Positions 34,315 through 41,001 of a DNA stretch of 52,032 nt are shown here, piece after piece. How positions within the stretch are numbered: position 1 is the stretch's first letter; the number at the start of each line of letters is the position of its first letter. A model generated the notes under the pieces. It was not told the DNA's origin and made no database searches. It saw only the letters and a program-made list of their open reading frames with translations. Origin of the DNA: an uncultured Collinsella sp. (GTDB lineage Bacteria; Actinomycetota; Coriobacteriia; Coriobacteriales; Coriobacteriaceae). The stretch covers positions 1 through 52,032 of the forward strand of contig CABUDJ010000005.1 of assembly GCA_902490325.1 (NCBI GenBank), in the 5' to 3' direction. Made by a program: the position numbers and the translations under genes.

Positions 34315-34344
34315 AGCCCGACTACTACGGTAGTCGGGCTTTTT
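34315..34344 (+). terminator. Terminator of the tRNA-Gly/Cys/Gly cluster
   Basis: AGCCCGACTAC/GTAGTCGGGCT stem followed by TTTT. The strongest of the three hairpins in this tRNA cluster. Confidence 0.85.
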
Positions 34345-34483
34345 CGTACCCATCGCTTGGGCTCGAACCCGAGAGGGAGCGAGCGTTTGGGGCGTGGCTG
34401 TGGCGTTGTTTGCCGCGAATGTCCGCTTTGGGCGTATCATCGTGGGCATCTCGCAAAACCTCGTTGCAAGGGAGGCGCACCCC

Positions 34484-36217
34484 ATGGCTACAGAAAAGTC
34501 CTCTTCGCGCTCATGGATGTCCGATGCCGCGATTTATCAAATCTACCCGCGCTCGTTTAAGGATTCGACTGGTTCGGGTCTGGGCGATATCGCGGGCATT
34601 ACCCAGCAGATGGACTATCTTGAGCGGCTGGGTATCGAGGCCATCTGGCTGAGCCCGTTTTACCCATCGCCTCTTGTTGATGGCGGCTATGATGTGGCGG
34701 ACTACTGCGATGTCGACCCACGTCTCGGCTCGCTTGACGACTTCGATGACATGATCGCTGCGGCTCACACGCACGGCATCAAGGTCATCGTCGACATCGT
34801 GCCCAACCATTCGTCCAACCAGCACCCCTGGTTCAAAGCCGCTCTTGCCGCCGGCCCCGGATCGCCCGAGCGCGCTCGTTATATCTTCCGCGATGGTCGC
34901 GGCGAGCACGGTGAGCTGCCTCCCACCAATTGGAATGCCAACTTTGGTGGCCCCGCCTGGACGCGCGTCGCGGACGGTCAGTGGTATCTGCACATGTTTA
35001 CGCCCGAGCAGCCGGACTTTGACTGGTCGTGCCCCGAGGTTCATGCGTTCTTTTGCGACGTCCTGGCGTTTTGGAGCGATCGAGGCGTCGATGGCTTTCG
35101 CATTGATGTGGCGCACGGTCTCGCCAAGGATCTCGACCGCGATGACCTCGACCGGTGGCATCTCGCCGAGGGCGATGACATGGTTGAGGACGGCACCCAT
35201 CCGCTGTGGGACCGCAACGAGGTCCATGAGATCTATCGCGAGTGGCGCCGCGTGTTCGACCGCTATAATCCGCCGCGCAGCGCCGTTGCCGAGGCATGGG
35301 TGCTGCCCGAGCGCCAGTATCTCTACGCGCGTCCCAGCGAGCTTGGCCAGACATTCAACTTTGAGTTTGCCAAGGCCACTTGGACCTATGATGACATGCA
35401 CGCTGCAATCGAGGAGGGCTTGAAGGCAGCTGTAGAATCCGATTCCGCCTCGACCTGGGTACTCTCCAACCACGACGTGCCGCGCGTGGCGACGCGCTAT
35501 GCCCTGCCGCAGATCAAGGCGACGCGCTACCACCAGATTGCGCTCGACTGGCTCTTACGCGACGGGTCGTCTTATGACGAGGACCGTGAACTCGGCGAGC
35601 GCCGCGCGCGGGCGGCCCTTTTGCTCGAGCTGGCGCTTCCGGGCTCGGCATACGTGTACCAGGGTGAGGAGCTCGGCCTTTTTGAGGTGGCCGATATCCC
35701 GTGGGCCGCACTCGAAGATCCTACTGCGACCAATACGCACGGACCGAAGCGTGAGAAGGGGCGCGACGGCTGTCGTGTGCCCCTGCCGTGGGTGGCGGCG
35801 GACGATCCCGTGCATGGCGGATCGTTTGGGTTTTCGCCGGTGAACGCCGATGCGGCGCCCCATCTGCCGCAGCCTGCATGGTTTTCCGATTACGCTGCCG
35901 ATAGGGAAGAAGCGGACCCGACATCGATGCTTACGCTCTATCGTGACGCCCTCTGGCTACGGCGCAAGCTGCGCGGGTGCGCCAACGATCTTGCGTGGCT
36001 CGATCTTGACGGGCGCACCGGTCTTGCGGATGGTGCCGAGGGCGCTGAGGGTGGTGTCATTGCCTATCGCCGCGATAACGGCTGGGCGTGTGTGACGAAC
36101 TTTGGCGCAGCACCCGTGGAGCTGCCGGCGGGCAGGGTCCTGCTCACCTCATCACCGCTTGCAGACGGCAGGCTCGCGCAGGACAGCTCCGCCTGGATCA
36201 TGCTCGGTGAGATGTAG
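34484..36217 (+). CDS. GH13 alpha-glucosidase (oligo-1,6-glucosidase type)
   Basis: A 577-aa (beta/alpha)8 glycoside hydrolase releasing glucose from short alpha-glucosides. Seen: AAIYQIYPRSFKDSTGSGLGDIAGI, region I DIVPNHSS, nucleophile Asp in GFRIDVAHG, acid Glu in AVAEAW, stabiliser Asp in LSNHDVPR, plus QPDFDW typical of the oligo-1,6-glucosidase subfamily. It has no signal peptide, so the substrate must be imported. ATG 34484 has GGGAGG 8 bp upstream; an in-frame extension to 34394 is unlikely. It is a single-gene unit lying between two identical tRNA-Gly genes. The exact linkage preference (1,4 or 1,6) cannot be read from sequence. Confidence 0.9.
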   Translation: MATEKSSSRSWMSDAAIYQIYPRSFKDSTGSGLGDIAGITQQMDYLERLGIEAIWLSPFYPSPLVDGGYDVADYCDVDPRLGSLDDFDDMIAAAHTHGIKVIVDIVPNHSSNQHPWFKAALAAGPGSPERARYIFRDGRGEHGELPPTNWNANFGGPAWTRVADGQWYLHMFTPEQPDFDWSCPEVHAFFCDVLAFWSDRGVDGFRIDVAHGLAKDLDRDDLDRWHLAEGDDMVEDGTHPLWDRNEVHEIYREWRRVFDRYNPPRSAVAEAWVLPERQYLYARPSELGQTFNFEFAKATWTYDDMHAAIEEGLKAAVESDSASTWVLSNHDVPRVATRYALPQIKATRYHQIALDWLLRDGSSYDEDRELGERRARAALLLELALPGSAYVYQGEELGLFEVADIPWAALEDPTATNTHGPKREKGRDGCRVPLPWVAADDPVHGGSFGFSPVNADAAPHLPQPAWFSDYAADREEADPTSMLTLYRDALWLRRKLRGCANDLAWLDLDGRTGLADGAEGAEGGVIAYRRDNGWACVTNFGAAPVELPAGRVLLTSSPLADGRLAQDSSAWIMLGEM

Positions 36218-36298
36218 GGGCCTTTTGCGGCGAGTTTGCGTTTGCCTGTGCCTTCCGTGGTGGCTGATGTCTTCGCGAGGTTCGCGAGGGCGTCGCAA

Positions 36299-36346
36299 AA
36301 CTTTTTAAAAAAAGTTCTTGCATTTGGGTGGATCATCCCGTATATT
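36299..36346 (+). promoter_or_regulatory. Promoter of tRNA-Gly/Val with A/T dyad
   Basis: TTGCAT (36318-36323), 17-bp spacer, TATATT (36341-36346). The dyad AACTTTTT..AAAAAGTT (36299-36316) lies directly upstream of the -35, the third example in the window. Confidence 0.75.
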
Positions 36347-36358
36347 AAATCCTCGCAG

Positions 36359-36434
36359 GCGGACATGGCTCAGTTGGTAGAGCACAACCTTGCCAAGGTT
36401 GGGGTCGCGGGTTCGAGCCCCGTTGTCCGCTCCA
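36359..36434 (+). tRNA. tRNA-Gly (GCC), copy 3
   Basis: 76 nt, identical to the copies at 34005 and 34231; 3 bp upstream of tRNA-Val. Confidence 0.96.
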
Positions 36435-36437
36435 TTT

Positions 36438-36512
36438 GGGCGTTTAGCTCAGGGGGAGAGCGCTTCCCTGACACGGAAGAGGTCAGAAGTTCAAATCTTC
36501 TAACGCCCACCA
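36438..36512 (+). tRNA. tRNA-Val (GAC)
   Basis: 75 nt including CCA: acceptor GGGCGTT/AACGCCC, anticodon arm CTTCC-CTGACAC-GGAAG (anticodon GAC), T loop GTTCAAATC. Confidence 0.95.
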
Positions 36513-36520
36513 AATGTTTG

Positions 36521-36556
36521 CAGCCCAGAGGCTATGTCTCTGGGCTGTTTTGTTTT
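36521..36556 (+). terminator. Terminator of tRNA-Gly/Val
   Basis: CAGCCCAGAG pairs with CTCTGGGCTG, followed by TTTTGTTTT. It overlaps the 3' end of a small minus-strand ORF. Confidence 0.88.
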
Positions 36557-36693
36557 ATGCCGCCAAACATGCCGGCAAATAAGCCACCAAATATTGATCC
36601 AAGGTTGTACGCGATGGTCTTCGCATCCCGTAGAGGTGCCGGCAGATTGCATACGTCCTGGCCGATCGTGACCGCAACATGTTGGTCAAGCAT
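36532..36693 (-). CDS. Small hypothetical protein or gene remnant
   Basis: An ATG-started 53-aa frame that begins MLDQHVAVTIGQDV and ends in a glycine-rich hydrophobic segment (GSIFGGLFAGMFGG). The open frame continues upstream without ATG for about 20 more codons (SYQNQAAHAKRIQKI) before a stop, so this may be the tail of a decayed gene. There is no clear ribosome site (only AAAAGA). I recognise no family. It lies antisense to the tRNA-Val terminator in an otherwise empty 0.6-kb gap. Confidence 0.3.
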   Translation of the reverse strand: MLDQHVAVTIGQDVCNLPAPLRDAKTIAYNLGSIFGGLFAGMFGGIKQNSPET

Positions 36694-36872
36694 AATCTTT
36701 TGGATTCTTTTGGCGTGAGCGGCTTGGTTTTGGTAGGATTTGTCAGCGGCTTGACTAAGGGGGTTTTATAACTGCCATGCAGGTAGCCGTGTTGGTAACG
36801 TTTTACCGACTTGCCAAGAACCCCTCATAATTAATGCGTCTGCAAAATGACTAATTGCTTTGACCTGCTGAA

Positions 36873-36888
36873 ACACTATATGTTGTGT
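36873..36888. promoter_or_regulatory. NrdR box of the nrdD promoter
   Basis: ACACTATATGTTGTGT matches the NrdR consensus (ACACWATATATWGTGT) at 15 of 16 positions. It ends directly before the -35 of the nrdD promoter. NrdR represses ribonucleotide reductase genes in response to dATP/ATP. A second, weaker half-match (36907-36922) overlaps the -10; NrdR boxes often come in pairs. Confidence 0.8.
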
Positions 36889-36918
36889 TTGACCTAAAAA
36901 AAGAATACAGGATATAGA
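36889..36918 (+). promoter_or_regulatory. nrdD promoter
   Basis: TTGACC (36889-36894), 18-bp spacer, TATAGA (36913-36918), immediately after the NrdR box. It predicts a leader RNA of about 220 nt before nrdD. Confidence 0.7.
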
Positions 36919-36985
36919 TGCCTCTTTGTCGTATGATAGATGGCGGACAGAGAACGAAGACCTTAACTGCCTCTTTTGAACGTGT

Positions 36986-37011
36986 CCTGGAGCCGCTTGA
37001 TCGGCTCCAGG
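36986..37011 (+). other. Structured nrdD leader hairpin
   Basis: CCTGGAGCCG/CGGCTCCAGG forms a perfect 10-bp stem with a 6-nt loop inside the roughly 220-nt leader. A second short stem (CAGGG/CCCTG near 37074-37088) follows. I do not recognise a named riboswitch. The leader holds no convincing ORF. Confidence 0.45.
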
Positions 37012-37145
37012 GAATGTCCGCATGGAGGCTTATGGTTTATCGAGAACACAGATTGCGCGACGGCGCCGCAAGACAGGGGCAAGCCCTGCCGGGTATCGTT
37101 TGGCTCTGAAGCGCGATGAGGCTACGATGCGAAAGAGGCAAGAGG

Positions 37146-39368
37146 ATGAAGATCATCAAGCGCAGCGGCACCGAGGTTGTCTTTGACATCGATAAGATCG
37201 TCAATGCCATCCGCGCCGCAAACTTGGAGGTCGAGGAGAGCTCTCGTCTTACCGACCGCCAGGTGGTTTACGCGGCACAAAACGTCGCCGAGGCATGCGA
37301 GAACGCGGGCCACACCGTTTCGGTCGAGGAGATTCAGGATCTGGTCGAGGACGAGATTATGCGTCTCGACTGCTACGAGGTTGCCCGCCACTACATCATC
37401 TATCGCTATGTTCAGAGCCTGAAGCGCCAGAAGAACACGACCGACGACAAGATTCTGTCGCTGATTGAGTGCAACAACGAAGAGGTCAAGCAGGAGAACT
37501 CCAACAAGAACCCGACCGTCAATTCCGTTCAGCGTGACTACATGGCCGGCGAGATCTCCAAGGACCTGACGCAGCGTGTGCTGCTGCCCCAGGAGATTGT
37601 GGATGCTCACAATGAGGGCCTGATTCACTTCCATGATTCGGACTACTTTGCCCAGCACATGCACAACTGCGATCTGGTGAACCTGGAGGACATGCTCCAG
37701 AACGGCACTGTTATCTCGGGTACGCTGATCGAGAAGCCGCACAGCTTCTCGACCGCCTGCAACATCGCGACGCAGATCATCGCCCAGGTTGCTTCCTCCC
37801 AGTACGGAGGCCAGTCGATTTCGCTGACCCATCTTGCCCCGTTCGTCGAGGTGAGCCGTCAAAAGATTCGCGGCGAGGTCGCTCGCGAGCTCGAGGAGCT
37901 CGGTGTCTCTGCGTCTGCCGAGAAGGTCCGTGAGGTCGTTGAGGACCGTCTGCGCGACGAGATCCGTCGCGGCGTCCAGACGATTCAGTATCAGGTCGTG
38001 ACCCTTATGACCACCAATGGCCAGGCGCCGTTCGTGACGGTCTTTATGTATCTTAACGAGGCCCGTACGCCTCAGGAGAAGCACGACCTTGCCATGATCG
38101 TGGAGGAGACGCTTCGCCAGCGCTACGAGGGCGTTAAGAACGAGGCCGGCGTATGGATCACCCCGGCATTCCCCAAGCTTATCTATGTACTCGAGGACGA
38201 TAACGTTCACGAGGATTCCCCGTACTTCTACCTGACCCAGCTGGCTGCCAAGTGCACTGCCAAGCGCATGGTGCCCGATTACATCTCCGAGAAAAAGATG
38301 CGCGAGCTCAAGCTGTCGAAGGGCGAGACCGCGGGTAACGGCGACTGCTATACCTGCATGGGCTGCCGCAGCTTCTTGACGCCCGACCGCTCGGGCAACG
38401 GCTTTAACAACGTTGCCAACGCGCTGAACTACGACCCGAACAAGCCCAAGTACTATGGTCGCTTTAACCAGGGCGTCGTGACCATCAACCTGCCCGATGT
38501 CGCGCTGAGCTCGCACCAGGATATGGACAAGTTCTGGAAGATCTTCGACGAGCGCCTTGAGCTGTGCCACCGCGCCCTGCTGTGCCGTCATGAGCGTCTG
38601 ATGGGTACGCTTTCGGATGCCGCACCGATTCTTTGGCAGTACGGTGCCCTCGCCCGTCTGAAGAAGGGCGAGACGATCGACAAGCTGCTCGTGGGCGGTT
38701 ACTCCACCATTAGTCTGGGTTATGCCGGCCTGTATGAGTGCGTCAAGTATATGACGGGCCACAGCCACACCGAGAAGGAGGGCACGCCCTTTGCCATGGC
38801 CGTCATGCAACGCATGAACGACAAGTGCGCCGAGTGGAAGGCCGAAAGCGATATTGACTTCTCGCTGTACGGTACCCCGCTTGAGTCGACGACCTACAAG
38901 TTCGCCAAGTGCCTGCAGCGTCGTTTTGGCATCATCCCGGGCGTGACGGACAAGGGCTACATCACCAACAGCTACCACGTCCATGTGTCTGAGGAGATTG
39001 ATGCTTTCGATAAGCTCAAGTTCGAGGGCATGTTCCAGCAGCTTTCGCCGGGCGGTGCTATCTCCTACGTTGAGGTTCCCAACATGCAGGACAACCTCAA
39101 GGCTGTCATTCGCGTGATGCAGTACATCTACGACAACATCATGTACGCCGAGCTCAACACCAAGAGCGACTACTGCCAGGTGTGCGGCTACGACGGCGAG
39201 ATCAAGATTGTCGAGGATGACGGCAAGCTGGTGTGGGAGTGCCCCAATTGCGGCAATCGTGACCAGGAGAAGATGAACGTCGCTCGTCGTACGTGCGGCT
39301 ACATCGGTACCCAGTTCTGGAACCAGGGCCGAACCGAGGAGATCCGCGACCGCGTGCTGCATCTCTAA
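37146..39368 (+). CDS. nrdD: Anaerobic (class III) ribonucleoside-triphosphate reductase NrdD
   Basis: A 740-aa oxygen-sensitive glycyl-radical enzyme that makes dNTPs anaerobically. An N-terminal ATP-cone (about 1-95, MKIIKRSGTEVVFDIDKIVNAI) gives allosteric control. The catalytic domain includes THLAPFVEVSR and GDCYTCMGCRSF. Near the C-terminus lie the zinc cysteines (CQVCGYDG, CPNCGN) and the radical-site glycine in RRTCGYIGTQFW. ATG 37146 has AAAGAGG 7 bp upstream; ATG 37116 is a weaker upstream option. Its activase nrdG lies 426 bp downstream, separated by two nested palindromes. Confidence 0.96.
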   Translation: MKIIKRSGTEVVFDIDKIVNAIRAANLEVEESSRLTDRQVVYAAQNVAEACENAGHTVSVEEIQDLVEDEIMRLDCYEVARHYIIYRYVQSLKRQKNTTDDKILSLIECNNEEVKQENSNKNPTVNSVQRDYMAGEISKDLTQRVLLPQEIVDAHNEGLIHFHDSDYFAQHMHNCDLVNLEDMLQNGTVISGTLIEKPHSFSTACNIATQIIAQVASSQYGGQSISLTHLAPFVEVSRQKIRGEVARELEELGVSASAEKVREVVEDRLRDEIRRGVQTIQYQVVTLMTTNGQAPFVTVFMYLNEARTPQEKHDLAMIVEETLRQRYEGVKNEAGVWITPAFPKLIYVLEDDNVHEDSPYFYLTQLAAKCTAKRMVPDYISEKKMRELKLSKGETAGNGDCYTCMGCRSFLTPDRSGNGFNNVANALNYDPNKPKYYGRFNQGVVTINLPDVALSSHQDMDKFWKIFDERLELCHRALLCRHERLMGTLSDAAPILWQYGALARLKKGETIDKLLVGGYSTISLGYAGLYECVKYMTGHSHTEKEGTPFAMAVMQRMNDKCAEWKAESDIDFSLYGTPLESTTYKFAKCLQRRFGIIPGVTDKGYITNSYHVHVSEEIDAFDKLKFEGMFQQLSPGGAISYVEVPNMQDNLKAVIRVMQYIYDNIMYAELNTKSDYCQVCGYDGEIKIVEDDGKLVWECPNCGNRDQEKMNVARRTCGYIGTQFWNQGRTEEIRDRVLHL

Positions 39369-39380
39369 TAACCATCCCAG

Positions 39381-39518
39381 GCCGCCCCGTAGCGAGGCCC
39401 CGGGCCTTTACTCGCTATTTCGGACAGTCCTGGCTCACGACGGAGGCGCCACTGGCGCCTCCTGTTCGTGCGGAACTCATATCGAGCAAAGGCCCGGGGC
39501 CTCGCTACGGGGCAGCCA
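39381..39518 (+). repeat. Nested palindrome C (forward)
   Basis: A 138-bp hairpin starting 12 bp after the nrdD stop. Outer arms 39381-39415 and 39484-39518 pair over 35 bp with 2 mismatches. The left loop strand carries GTCCTGGCTCAC and the right strand GTGCGGAAC, the family motif with small changes. The inner stem CACGA..GGAGGCGCC pairs with GGCGCCTCC..TCGTG and the apex loop is ACT, so this member lacks the CTTCG apex. Confidence 0.8.
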
Positions 39519-39581
39519 AGTTGATGTAGCTGAGATGCAGCATGCGGCCTGCTCACTCCTCGAAGTTCTTAGCGGAAATGA

Positions 39582-39628
39582 GTTGACTTGCAACAACGCT
39601 TTGCTTGCGATGGCGGTTGAGCTGCAAC
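39582..39628. promoter_or_regulatory. Tandem GTTG-N5-CAAC dyads upstream of nrdG
   Basis: GTTGACTTGCAACAA (39582-39596) and GTTGAGCTGCAACAA (39616-39630) match at 13 of 15 positions. Each contains the dyad GTTG-N5-CAAC, 34 bp apart start to start. A -10-like TATACT (39654-39659) follows. This looks like a pair of operator sites; the protein is unknown. The rest of 39519-39695 shows no gene. Confidence 0.5.
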
Positions 39629-39695
39629 AAAGTTTTTATTGGACCTCGAACCCTATACTCGATGTTCGCTTCGTTCATTGAGTTACCCTTTGCAT

Positions 39696-39779
39696 GAGGC
39701 CGGGACATATCGTCCCGCCCGCAGTTTCGCAGGCCGAAGGCCGAGAATGTTTGAGGACGGGATGATATGTCCCGGCCTC
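39696..39779 (-). repeat. Nested palindrome D (reverse orientation)
   Basis: An 84-bp hairpin. Outer arms 39696-39717 and 39758-39779 pair over 22 bp with one G-T. Read on the minus strand, the loop strands are GTCCTCAAACAT and CTGCGGG, and the apex is GGCC-TTC-GGCC. It ends 2 bp before the nrdG ribosome site (GGGAGAG), so folding could affect nrdG translation. Confidence 0.8.
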
Positions 39780-39794
39780 CCGGGAGAGTTACCT

Positions 39795-40376
39795 ATGAAC
39801 TACGCGAACATTAAGTATTTCGACATTGCTGATGGGGAAGGCGTTCGTACTTCTCTGTTTGTGAGCGGGTGCCGTCGCGGGTGCAAGAATTGTTTTAACT
39901 CTGTCGCGTGGGACTTTGCTGCGGGCGAGCCCTTTGATCGCGCCGTCGAGGACAAGATTATCGAGAGCCTCGACCATCCCTTTAACGACGGTCTGACAAT
40001 TTTGGGCGGCGAGCCCATGGAACCTGAGAACCAGGCGGGACTCGTTGATTTTGTCGAGCGTGTTCGCGCGGCCTATCCATCGGGGTCGGGGAAGACTATT
40101 TGGTGCTTTACCGGCGACGTGCTCGAGGAGCTTATGCCGGGTGGCCGTCATCATACCGAGGTGACGAACCGTATCCTGGCTTGCCTCGACATGTTGGTGG
40201 ACGGCCCGTTTGTTCAGGATCTGTACGATATCTCATTGCGTTTTAGAGGCTCGAGTAACCAGCGTGTGATCGATATGAACGCTACGCGCGACCGTGCTGA
40301 GCGCGAGGGTGTTGCGCTTTGTGATGCGGTTGAACTTTGGCGGGACGATCCAGTCTATTCGACCCATACTATGTAG
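39795..40376 (+). CDS. nrdG: Anaerobic ribonucleotide reductase activating protein NrdG
   Basis: A 193-aa radical SAM enzyme that installs the glycyl radical on NrdD. Seen: the 4Fe-4S motif SGCRRGCKNCFN (Cx3Cx2C), GGEPMEPEN for SAM binding, and the family segment LVDGPFVQDLYDISLRFRGSSNQRVID. The ATG at 39795 has GGGAGAG about 6 bp upstream. The frame is open back to 39639, but that would read through palindrome D. Confidence 0.95.
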   Translation: MNYANIKYFDIADGEGVRTSLFVSGCRRGCKNCFNSVAWDFAAGEPFDRAVEDKIIESLDHPFNDGLTILGGEPMEPENQAGLVDFVERVRAAYPSGSGKTIWCFTGDVLEELMPGGRHHTEVTNRILACLDMLVDGPFVQDLYDISLRFRGSSNQRVIDMNATRDRAEREGVALCDAVELWRDDPVYSTHTM

Positions 40377-40442
40377 CTTGTGGCCGATGCCAAAGGGCGT
40401 GGTACCATAGCGCGAACGTGAAATCGGAAAAGTGAGGCCCAG

Positions 40443-41000
40443 ATGGTCGATCAGGAAAAAGTCGAGGCCGCCATTAAGCTTTTGCTTGAGGGCATAGGCG
40501 AGGACCCAACTCGTGAGGGCCTGCTGGAGACCCCGGCGCGCGTTGCCCGTATGTATGGTGAGATCGCCGGCGGTATGGACCAGAGTGCCGAGGAGCACCT
40601 GTCCAAAACCTTTGCCGTCGCTTCGAACGATTTGGTTATCGAGCGCGACATCACGTTTTACTCGCTGTGCGAGCATCATCTGCTGCCGTTTTATGGCAAG
40701 GCTGCGATCGGCTATATCCCTAACGGTCGCGTGGCGGGTCTGTCTAAGCTCGCTCGCACGGTTGAAGTCTATGCCCGTCGTCTGCAGCTGCAGGAGCAGC
40801 TGTGTGCGCAGGTTGCCGACGCCCTCATGGATTATCTCGCCCCCCAGGGAGCGATTGTGCTCATGGAGGCTGAGCATATGTGCATGACCATGCGCGGCGT
40901 GCAAAAGCCCGGCACCAAGACCGTGACGCTCGCTCGCCGCGGCGTCTTTGAGACCGATCCGTCGCTCGAGGAGCGGTTCTTTAGGATGCTGGGCCGTTAG
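40443..41000 (+). CDS. folE: GTP cyclohydrolase I
   Basis: A 185-aa enzyme forming 7,8-dihydroneopterin triphosphate, the first step of folate synthesis. Seen: GEDPTREGLLETPARVARMY, zinc/catalytic motif SLCEHHLLPFYGKAAIGYIP, SKLARTVEVYARRLQLQEQL, and HMCMTMRGVQKPG with the second Cys. ATG 40443 has GTGAGG upstream. The HD-domain gene starts 1 bp after its stop. Confidence 0.96.
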   Translation: MVDQEKVEAAIKLLLEGIGEDPTREGLLETPARVARMYGEIAGGMDQSAEEHLSKTFAVASNDLVIERDITFYSLCEHHLLPFYGKAAIGYIPNGRVAGLSKLARTVEVYARRLQLQEQLCAQVADALMDYLAPQGAIVLMEAEHMCMTMRGVQKPGTKTVTLARRGVFETDPSLEERFFRMLGR

Positions 41001-41001
41001 C

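Noticed and set aside
34011..34652. Plus-strand frame running through the tRNA-Gly/Cys/Gly genes
   Set aside because: It translates tRNA genes (the repeated MAQLVEHNLAKVGVAGSSPVV peptide comes from tRNA-Gly). A tRNA artefact, not a protein gene.
36236..36718. Plus-strand frame through the second tRNA pair
   Set aside because: Same tRNA-derived peptide; it overlaps a promoter, two tRNAs and a terminator.
36919..37145. Cobalamin riboswitch in the nrdD leader
   Set aside because: The conserved B12-box core (GCCACTG) is not present; only unassigned hairpins are visible.
37122..39362. Minus-strand frame of about 746 codons opposite nrdD
   Set aside because: Shadow of nrdD; Val/Leu/His-rich without motifs. 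nrdD itself has complete catalytic and radical motifs.
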